DNA from: Micromonospora sp. MP36
Lineage (GTDB): Bacteria; Actinomycetota; Actinomycetes; Mycobacteriales; Micromonosporaceae
Assembly (NCBI RefSeq): GCF_008119785.1
Contig: NZ_VSFA01000012.1
Span: 1-64,000 of the forward strand
Direction: 5' to 3'
Length of the DNA: 64,000 nt
A program made the translations under genes and the position numbers. Within the stretch, counting starts at the first letter, position 1. Every line of letters begins with the position of its first letter. Positions 58,633 to 64,000 of the stretch are shown one piece after another. Below the pieces are notes generated by a model. It saw nothing but the letters and a program-made list of their open reading frames with translations, made no database searches and was not told the DNA's origin.

Positions 58633-59040
58633 GTGCGCTCAGCCCAGCAACTCCTCGCCGACTCCGCCGTGATCGCCGTCGTGGGCGCATCCCGTGATCC
58701 GCGCAAGGCCGCGCACCGCGTACCGGCCGAGATGCAGCGGTACGGCTGGCGGATCATCCCGGTGAACCCGACGGTGGAGGAGCTCTTCGGCGAGCGGGCG
58801 TACCCGTCGCTGGCCGACATCCCGCACCCGGTCGACCTGGTCAACGTGTTCCGTCCCGCCGAGGACGCGGTCGAGGTGGTCCGGCAGGCGGTGGCGATCG
58901 GCGCGCCAGCGGTCTGGTTGCAGCTCGGGATTGTCTCGGCGGAGGCACGGCGGATCGCCGAGGAGGCCGGCATCGACTACGTCGAGGACCGCTGCCTCAT
59001 CGTGGAGCGGGCCGCGGCGGGGCTGACCCGGCTCGGCTGA
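58633..59040 (+). CDS. CoA-binding (YccU-like) protein
   Basis: This 135-residue Rossmann-fold protein has the CoA_binding motifs IAVVGASRDPRKAAHRVP, IIPVNPTVEELFG, DLVNVFRPAED and YVEDRCLIVE. It is the size of the stand-alone YccU group, related to the N-terminal part of succinyl-CoA synthetase alpha. GTG 58633 follows a TAGGCT -10 box by 6 bases without a leader. Function unknown. Confidence 0.92.
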   Translation: MRSAQQLLADSAVIAVVGASRDPRKAAHRVPAEMQRYGWRIIPVNPTVEELFGERAYPSLADIPHPVDLVNVFRPAEDAVEVVRQAVAIGAPAVWLQLGIVSAEARRIAEEAGIDYVEDRCLIVERAAAGLTRLG

Positions 59041-59049
59041 ACTGCCCGG

Positions 59050-59703
59050 TCAGGGCTTCGGCGGGCGCCGGGGCGGCACCGCACGACCGCGCTGGGCCGG
59101 CGGCGCAGCGCCGAGCAGCAGGTCCAACTGGGCGTCCAGCGCGGCGAGCGCCGTCTCCGGCGGGTAGTGGCCGCCGAGCAGATAGACGCCCAACCCTTCC
59201 ATGACGGCGAGCAGCGCCACCGCAGCCCGGCCGGGGTCGACGCGGGCCTGCGCCGCACCGGCCGCCTGGGCGGCCCGGATCTGCCCGGCGATGAAGGCCA
59301 GCAGCTCGGCGGTCTCCCGGTGCAGCCCGGCGGCGACTTCGGGGCGTACCGCGGTGTAGGCGAGGAACGCCAACGCCACCCGGCCGTCCGCCTGGCGTGC
59401 CTCGTCGAGCGGCAGCAACTCGGCCAGCATGGTCCGCAGCAGCGTACGCGGGGACGGGTCGTCACCCAGCGCCGCGACGGCGCGGGTCACCCGGGCCTCG
59501 CTGCGCTCGCGTACCACGGCCAGCGCGAAGGTCATCATCTCGTCCTTGGTGCGGAAGTAGTGCTGCACCATCCCGGAGGAGACCCCGGCCTCCGCCGCCA
59601 CGTGGCGCAGGCTGACCGCCTCCAGCCCGCGTTCGGCGGCCACCCGCATCAGCGCGTCGGCGATCAGTTTGCGCCGCTCCCCGTGATCGACCCGCTTCGG
59701 CAT
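59050..59703 (-). CDS. TetR-family transcriptional regulator
   Basis: This 217-residue protein has an N-terminal TetR helix-turn-helix (RRKLIADALMRVAAERGLEA, VSSGMVQHYFRTKDEMM) and a C-terminal helical ligand domain resembling the BetI/TetR_C group. ATG 59703 lies just after a TATTAT -10 box (59723-59718 on the minus strand). It is divergent from a PH-like membrane protein gene and should bind the palindrome between them, repressing its neighbour and perhaps itself. The ligand is unknown. Confidence 0.92.
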   Translation of the reverse strand: MPKRVDHGERRKLIADALMRVAAERGLEAVSLRHVAAEAGVSSGMVQHYFRTKDEMMTFALAVVRERSEARVTRAVAALGDDPSPRTLLRTMLAELLPLDEARQADGRVALAFLAYTAVRPEVAAGLHRETAELLAFIAGQIRAAQAAGAAQARVDPGRAAVALLAVMEGLGVYLLGGHYPPETALAALDAQLDLLLGAAPPAQRGRAVPPRRPPKP

Positions 59704-59731
59704 GCCCCCATGCTTTCATAATACGACTGCA

Positions 59732-59778
59732 TTGACACATTCCCTGCCCAGCGTTTACGTTGCAACTGCAATGCAAAC
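59732..59778 (+). promoter_or_regulatory. Promoter and TetR-type operator
   Basis: TTGACA (59732-59737) and TACGTT (59756-59761) form a plus-strand promoter with an 18-base spacer. An imperfect palindrome at 59753-59778 (GTTT and TTGCA on the left, TGCAA and AAAC on the right) covers the -10 box, ideal for repression by the divergent TetR protein. Confidence 0.65.
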
Positions 59779-59797
59779 GGGGAAGGTGAGGTGACCC

Positions 59798-60448
59798 GTG
59801 CCGAAGCAGGCCGTCGCGATGCTGCGTCGCGTGATCGCGTACGAGGTGGGGATGTGGGTCAGCCTGGGCCGGTGGCTGCTCCGCCGGCCCCCGGCGCTGG
59901 AGCCCGGGGCGGCGGCGTTCAGCTACGTCGGCGTGGTGAAGCCCATCCTCATCGCCTTCATCGCGCTCTCCGCGATCGAGATCCCGATCTTCGACCTGAT
60001 CCTTCGGCACACCTTGCCGTGGCCGTCGGTGCGGCACACCGTGCTCGCGCTCGGCATCTGGGGTCTGCTCTGGATGATCGGTCTCTTCGCCGCCCTGCGG
60101 ATCCACCCGCACGCCGCCGACGCGGAGGGACTACGCGTCCGCAACGGCTTCTCGGTGGACTTCCGGCTGCCGTGGACGGCCGTCGCCCGGGTCGACGCCC
60201 GCTACCGCTCGCTGCCCTCTGGCCGCAGCGTGCAGCTCGAACCGGACGAGGCGGGCGTGGTGCTGAACGTCGCCACCGGCAAGCAGACCAGCGTCGACAT
60301 CGTGCTGCGCGAGCCGCTGTCGGTCCGGCTGCCCAAGGGGCCGAGCGGGCCGGTGCACGAGATCCGCCTCTACGCCGACGACCCGGCCGCCCTGGTCGCC
60401 CGGGCCCGCGAGCACCTCGCGGCACGGCTGCCCGGCTCGAACGCCTGA
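59798..60448 (+). CDS. PH-like membrane protein under TetR control
   Basis: This 216-residue protein has two membrane helices (about 45-67 and 78-100) after a short N-terminus, then a PH-like domain (ADAEGLRVRNGFSVDFRLPW, SVDIVLREPLSVRLPKGP). GTG 59798 follows GAGGTGA. It is the obvious target of the divergent TetR gene. The layout resembles the membrane protein at 62444, but no function is known. Confidence 0.85.
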   Translation: MPKQAVAMLRRVIAYEVGMWVSLGRWLLRRPPALEPGAAAFSYVGVVKPILIAFIALSAIEIPIFDLILRHTLPWPSVRHTVLALGIWGLLWMIGLFAALRIHPHAADAEGLRVRNGFSVDFRLPWTAVARVDARYRSLPSGRSVQLEPDEAGVVLNVATGKQTSVDIVLREPLSVRLPKGPSGPVHEIRLYADDPAALVARAREHLAARLPGSNA

Positions 60449-60493
60449 TCGCGAGCCGGGCAGCCTGGTGGGCGAGGCCGGCGCGGGCCCGGG

Positions 60494-62347
60494 TCAGGGC
60501 CGGACGGTGACGATCTGGTCCGACCACAGCCGTCGGGCCGCGACCACTCGGCCGTCCGGGTTGGCCGCGACGAGGAAGACGTCCCTGGGGGACAGCGGAG
60601 AAACCCCGCCGGCCCACGGCTCCACTGCGGTCAGCGGGATCTCGCGGGGTGCCAGGCACCGAAAGTCCGCGCAGACCCAGAGCACGGCACGGCGCGGCCC
60701 GGACACCTGGGATCCCACCTGAAGCCGGGCACCGGGCGGGCCGGGCATGACCGCCACGGCGTAGCTGCCCCCGCCGGGGCGAGCGGCGGTGGCGCTGACC
60801 GCGCTGGTGCACTGCTGGCAGGGATGGACCAGCCGGTCGAAGTGCAGGGCAGCCAGCTCCTCCTCGCTCGGCGTGGCCGGCTCCCCCTGAGGGCCAAGGC
60901 GGGCGCTGGTGCAGGCCGGCGATTCGCAGCTGGCGATCCACACCGTCGAGCCGCCCGCGGGGCGGTACGCCACGACCGGCCGGCCACTCCGGTCCACGAC
61001 CACCAGCAGCTCCCGGTAGTAAGGGGAGGAGGGGCGAGCGAGATCCTCCTGCACCGTTCCGAGCCGGGTGACGGTCGGGTCTGCGCACCGAACGTCACGA
61101 CAGCGGACGAGCCGCAACTCGCTGTCCTCCCGCACCGTGCCGTGCTGTTTCTCCGCGCCCGACCCGGGTACGGCGACCGCGATGAGGATCTGGCCGTTGG
61201 GCGCCAGGGCGATCGCACCCCTCGGCGGCCACGGGATGGCGTCGAGCCGATTCGGGGCCCGCTGGCAGACGCGCTGCGGGTCGCAGTACGCCAGCCGGTC
61301 GTCGGTCAGCAGGTAGACGGAACCGTCCGCCGCGACCGCAGCTCTTTCCGTTCCGGAGAGCATGACCGGCAGCTTTGTCCGCCTCGTCGTATGGCACTGG
61401 TCGTCGAGGCAGTCCTCCACGGCGGCCTGGGTGACCAGAACGGGGTGGCGCCCGGCCGGCCAGGCCAGCGCGACCAACGTGCCGTGCTCCGGCCGGGTTT
61501 GCACGGAGACCTCGGCGAGTTGCCCCGCCGCTGCCAGGCCGCCGGCGAACAGCATCGGCAGCAACAGGGTCAGTGGCGCGAGCGCCCGGGCCGCCCGGTG
61601 CCAGCCAGGCGCGGCACGGCGCGATACCGCGTGGGCCAGCGCCAATCGGGGCTGCGGAAGGTTGCGGTACACCCCGACGAAGGTCGCCGCCTGGAGGACG
61701 GCCAGCAGCACCAGAAGAGCATCCCGACCGAGCCAGAACGCGAGGCCCGGCAAGCGTCCCGCCACCAGCGCCTCACCCTGGACCACCGCCCAGGCGGTGA
61801 GCACCGCCGGGGCGAGTACACCGATCAGCAGCAGGATCGCGATGTGCACCAGGTGGCTACCCACGCCGGAGAACGCCCTTCGGCGGGCGGCCGCCCAGCG
61901 CAGGTCCTCGAACACGGCCAGGGGTAGCACGAGGGCCTGTCGGATCAGGAGCAGGACGACCGGCACGGCGAGCAGAACGCCGACGAACCAGACCAGCCCG
62001 ACGTCCGCCGGCAGTACCTGCCCGAGCAGGAAGAGGGCGGCGAGCACCGTAGCGACGCCGGCGGCGAGCGCGGCACCGACGGTGGGGAGCAGCCGCAGGG
62101 CCCGCCGCAGCGGACGGTCGGCGCCGGCCAGAGCGGCCACTCCGGCGGTCACGGCCCAGGTCCACGCCACGGCGACAACCGCGACTTCCAGCCAGCCGGG
62201 CGGCGAGAGGACGAGCACTCCGTTGACCAGCCTCGGCGCGTCGGTGTCGGGCATCGGGAGCGACCGCCAGAGGATCTGGAGCAGCGCTAACGGCACGAGC
62301 ACCAGCAGGATGGGCGGCAGCGGGGACCGGCGGGGCGGGATGGGCAC
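60494..62347 (-). CDS. Multi-pass membrane protein with repeated Cys-pair exported domain
   Basis: This protein of about 617 residues has seven or eight membrane helices in the first half (for example LVWFVGVLLAVPVVLLLI, FWLGRDALLVLLAVLQA) and an exported C-terminal half of about 300 residues. In that half six Cys pairs recur about every 45-55 residues: DCLDDQC, YCDPQRVC, RCRDVRC, SCESPAC, PCQQC, VCADFRC. Each is flanked by strand pairs with P-DG/G-V-type turns, like blades of a propeller stapled by disulfides. GTG 62347 follows TACCGT by 6 bases (leaderless). The longer frame to 63193 is antisense to the next gene. Family unknown. Confidence 0.8.
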   Translation of the reverse strand: MPIPPRRSPLPPILLVLVPLALLQILWRSLPMPDTDAPRLVNGVLVLSPPGWLEVAVVAVAWTWAVTAGVAALAGADRPLRRALRLLPTVGAALAAGVATVLAALFLLGQVLPADVGLVWFVGVLLAVPVVLLLIRQALVLPLAVFEDLRWAAARRRAFSGVGSHLVHIAILLLIGVLAPAVLTAWAVVQGEALVAGRLPGLAFWLGRDALLVLLAVLQAATFVGVYRNLPQPRLALAHAVSRRAAPGWHRAARALAPLTLLLPMLFAGGLAAAGQLAEVSVQTRPEHGTLVALAWPAGRHPVLVTQAAVEDCLDDQCHTTRRTKLPVMLSGTERAAVAADGSVYLLTDDRLAYCDPQRVCQRAPNRLDAIPWPPRGAIALAPNGQILIAVAVPGSGAEKQHGTVREDSELRLVRCRDVRCADPTVTRLGTVQEDLARPSSPYYRELLVVVDRSGRPVVAYRPAGGSTVWIASCESPACTSARLGPQGEPATPSEEELAALHFDRLVHPCQQCTSAVSATAARPGGGSYAVAVMPGPPGARLQVGSQVSGPRRAVLWVCADFRCLAPREIPLTAVEPWAGGVSPLSPRDVFLVAANPDGRVVAARRLWSDQIVTVRP

Positions 62348-62443
62348 GGGCGTACGGTACGGCGTCGGTGCCACCCCGTCGGCAGCCTTGCTCGCCGCTT
62401 GACGGCGCCCCACAAGGGTGGCGGCGGGTCGTACCCTGCGCAG

Positions 62444-63184
62444 ATGCCCCTCCCCCTGCCCGGCCGGCGGCCCTCGCCCGGCGACGGCCTCTGGGCGCGC
62501 CGGTTGCTCGCCGCCGCGGCCGCCGCGGCCGTGGCGGCGCCGGTGGCCGCCGGGCTGTTCCGGCTGCCACCGGTCGACACGCTCGCGGCGAGTTGTGCCA
62601 TCTGGCTGCCGGCCGGGGCGCGGTGGCTGACGAAGCGCTGGTGGCCCCGACGCGACGGCCGTCTGGTGTGGATGCCGCAGGTGGCGGGCCGTGCATCGGT
62701 CGAACCCGGCCTGGTGGCACGGCGGTCCCTCGCCGGCTGGGCCGACCTGACGGCCGAAACGGTGGCGATGGCCGCGATCGGGTCGGGACTGATCGGCACC
62801 CTTCCCGACGAGTCGGGGTGGGCCGGCCTGCTGCGGCCGCTGCTCGCGGTCGGCGTCGCCGCCGGCATCGGGCGGGTGGTCTACGAGGAGGTCCGGTTCA
62901 CCGGGCGGCTGGCGCTCACCGCGACCGGCATCCGGCACGGCCGCCGGACGTACGGCTGGACGAACATCGACCTGGTCGTCCCGCACAAGCGGGACGGCCA
63001 GGTGGACGGGGTGCGGCTGCGTCCGGCGAGGTGGGTCTCGCTGGAGCCGGCGCCGGTGGTGGGTGGCCGGGACACGGCGGTGCCCGAGGAACGGCTGGTC
63101 GCCGCGATCGAGCACTTCCGGTCGCGGCCGGAGATGCTGGCGGTGGGCCTGCCGGTCACCGCGCCGGAGCCGGCCGGCGGGTGA
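62444..63184 (+). CDS. Two- or four-TM hypothetical membrane protein
   Basis: This 246-residue protein has hydrophobic helices at about 20-37 and 45-58, a second hydrophobic zone at about 103-150, then a PH-like C-terminal segment (LALTATGIRHGRRTYGWTNI, VRLRPARWVSLEP). ATG 62444 follows a TACCCT -10 box by 6 bases (leaderless). It resembles the TetR-controlled protein at 59798 in general layout. It is divergent from the Cys-pair membrane protein. No function can be given. Confidence 0.8.
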   Translation: MPLPLPGRRPSPGDGLWARRLLAAAAAAAVAAPVAAGLFRLPPVDTLAASCAIWLPAGARWLTKRWWPRRDGRLVWMPQVAGRASVEPGLVARRSLAGWADLTAETVAMAAIGSGLIGTLPDESGWAGLLRPLLAVGVAAGIGRVVYEEVRFTGRLALTATGIRHGRRTYGWTNIDLVVPHKRDGQVDGVRLRPARWVSLEPAPVVGGRDTAVPEERLVAAIEHFRSRPEMLAVGLPVTAPEPAGG

Positions 63185-63196
63185 CCGGCGCACCGG

Positions 63197-64000
63197 TCAG
63201 AGCTTGTACTCCTTGAGCAGGCCGCGGGAGATGATGGTCTTCTGGATCTCGGAGGTGCCCTCCCCGATGAGCAGGAACGGGGCCTCCCGCATCAGCCGCT
63301 CGATCTCGTACTCCTTCGAGTAGCCGTAGCCGCCGTGGATGCGGAACGCCTCCTGGACGACCTCGGCGCAGTATTCCGAGGCGAGCAGCTTGGCCATCCC
63401 GGCCTCGACGTCGTTGCGCTGGCCGGCGTCCTTGAGTCGGGCAGCGTTGACCATGAGGGCGTGCGCGGCCTCGATCTTCGTACCCATCTCGGCGAGCTTG
63501 AAGGCGATGGCCTGGTGCTTGGCGAGGGGCTGGCCGAAGGTGCGGCGCTGCTGCGCGTACGCGACGGCCAACTCGAAGGCCCGGATGGAGATGCCGCAGG
63601 CGCGGGCGGCCACGTTGACCCGGCCGACCTCGATGCCGTCCATCATCTGGTAGAAGCCCCGGCCGACCTTCTCCTCGCCCCCGAGGACGGCGGAGGCGGG
63701 GACCGTGACGCCGTCGAGCACCATCTCGGTGGTCTCGACGCCCTTGTAGCCCATCTTGTCGATCTTGCCGGGGATGGTCAGGCCGGGCGCCGTCTCGCCG
63801 AAGCCGGGTTCCTTCTCGAGCAGGAAGGTGCTCATGTTGCCGTAGACCGAGTCGGCCCCGGTGTCGGTCTTGACCAGGGTGGCCACCACCGACGAGTACG
63901 CCCCGTTGGTCAGCCACATCTTCTGGCCGTTGAGGACGAAGTTGTCGCCGTCGCGGACCGCCTTGGACTTGATCGCCGACACGTCCGAGCCGCACTCCGG
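63197..64000 (-). CDS. Acyl-CoA dehydrogenase (C-terminal part, runs off the window)
   Basis: At least 267 residues are present, from PECGSDVSAIKSKAV to the stop at 63197. The FAD-binding region (KMWLTNGAYS), the central beta domain and the C-terminal helical domain (YAQQRRTFGQPLAKHQAIAF, RIHGGYGYSKEYEIERLMRE, IGEGTSEIQKTIISRGLL) are typical. The catalytic Glu is expected in the EGTSEIQ segment or near YSKEYEIER, depending on the subfamily. It catalyses alpha,beta-desaturation of acyl-CoA with electron transfer flavoprotein. The N-terminus is beyond base 64000; chain-length preference cannot be judged. Confidence 0.95.
   Translation of the reverse strand, partial: PECGSDVSAIKSKAVRDGDNFVLNGQKMWLTNGAYSSVVATLVKTDTGADSVYGNMSTFLLEKEPGFGETAPGLTIPGKIDKMGYKGVETTEMVLDGVTVPASAVLGGEEKVGRGFYQMMDGIEVGRVNVAARACGISIRAFELAVAYAQQRRTFGQPLAKHQAIAFKLAEMGTKIEAAHALMVNAARLKDAGQRNDVEAGMAKLLASEYCAEVVQEAFRIHGGYGYSKEYEIERLMREAPFLLIGEGTSEIQKTIISRGLLKEYKL

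Overview
The window is high-GC actinomycete chromosome. Strong third-position G/C, many GTG and TTG starts, 4-bp ATGA/GTGA overlaps, leaderless genes and the mix of families all point to Micromonosporaceae (Micromonospora-like). This assignment is inferred from sequence character and gene content; no rRNA or marker gene is present.

Layout: 1-8.3 kb has a sigma factor with a coupled membrane protein, an MmpS-like/PH membrane protein, a DUF4236 protein, an Excalibur protein, an APH-like kinase, a TMEM175 channel and a DUF4396 protein behind a CsoR-type palindrome. From 8.65 to 17.65 kb the DNA is visibly more A/T-rich and accessory. Inside it is a 7.6-kb island between a 26-bp copy of the tRNA-Ala(CGC) 3' end (10021) and the intact tRNA gene (17625-17701). 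Its cargo is a HEPN-like protein, a DUF5131 three-Cys protein, its TcmP methyltransferase-like partner, a two-TM STAND/TPR ATPase and an HD hydrolase. A NUDIX fragment and an integrase fragment, both with lost N-termini, abut at 16950. This looks like an immobilised, defence-type island.

17.9-25.9 kb holds the conserved sepX-rimJ-moeA-galU / cyclo-ligase / ruc block, with a diguanylate cyclase inserted and a CIRCE (HrcA) element in front of the redox-chaperone gene ruc. 26-42 kb holds a mycosin-like protease pair, FurA-like regulator, MpaB, RecB-type nuclease, MarC, PHP phosphatase, a second sigma/membrane-protein pair, a TrmH methyltransferase, a MaoC hydratase and thioredoxin. Two copies of an about 80-bp repeat that carries a short reading frame sit directly upstream of two of these genes.

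43.8-55.2 kb is an iniBAC-like locus: iniB and the dynamin-like iniA-iniC on the minus strand. Divergent from it is a coupled run of Hsp70-like protein, IniR-like STAND/LuxR regulator, NIT-domain sensor kinase, roadblock protein and DUF742 protein, which is a conservon without its usual small GTPase. 56.5-58.6 kb encodes a radical SAM protein of the Rv2578c family. A 340-residue homing-endonuclease intein interrupts its iron-sulfur Cys motif, and a LexA-like box lies upstream. The window ends with a CoA-binding protein, a TetR/target pair, a large membrane protein with repeated Cys pairs, and a truncated acyl-CoA dehydrogenase.
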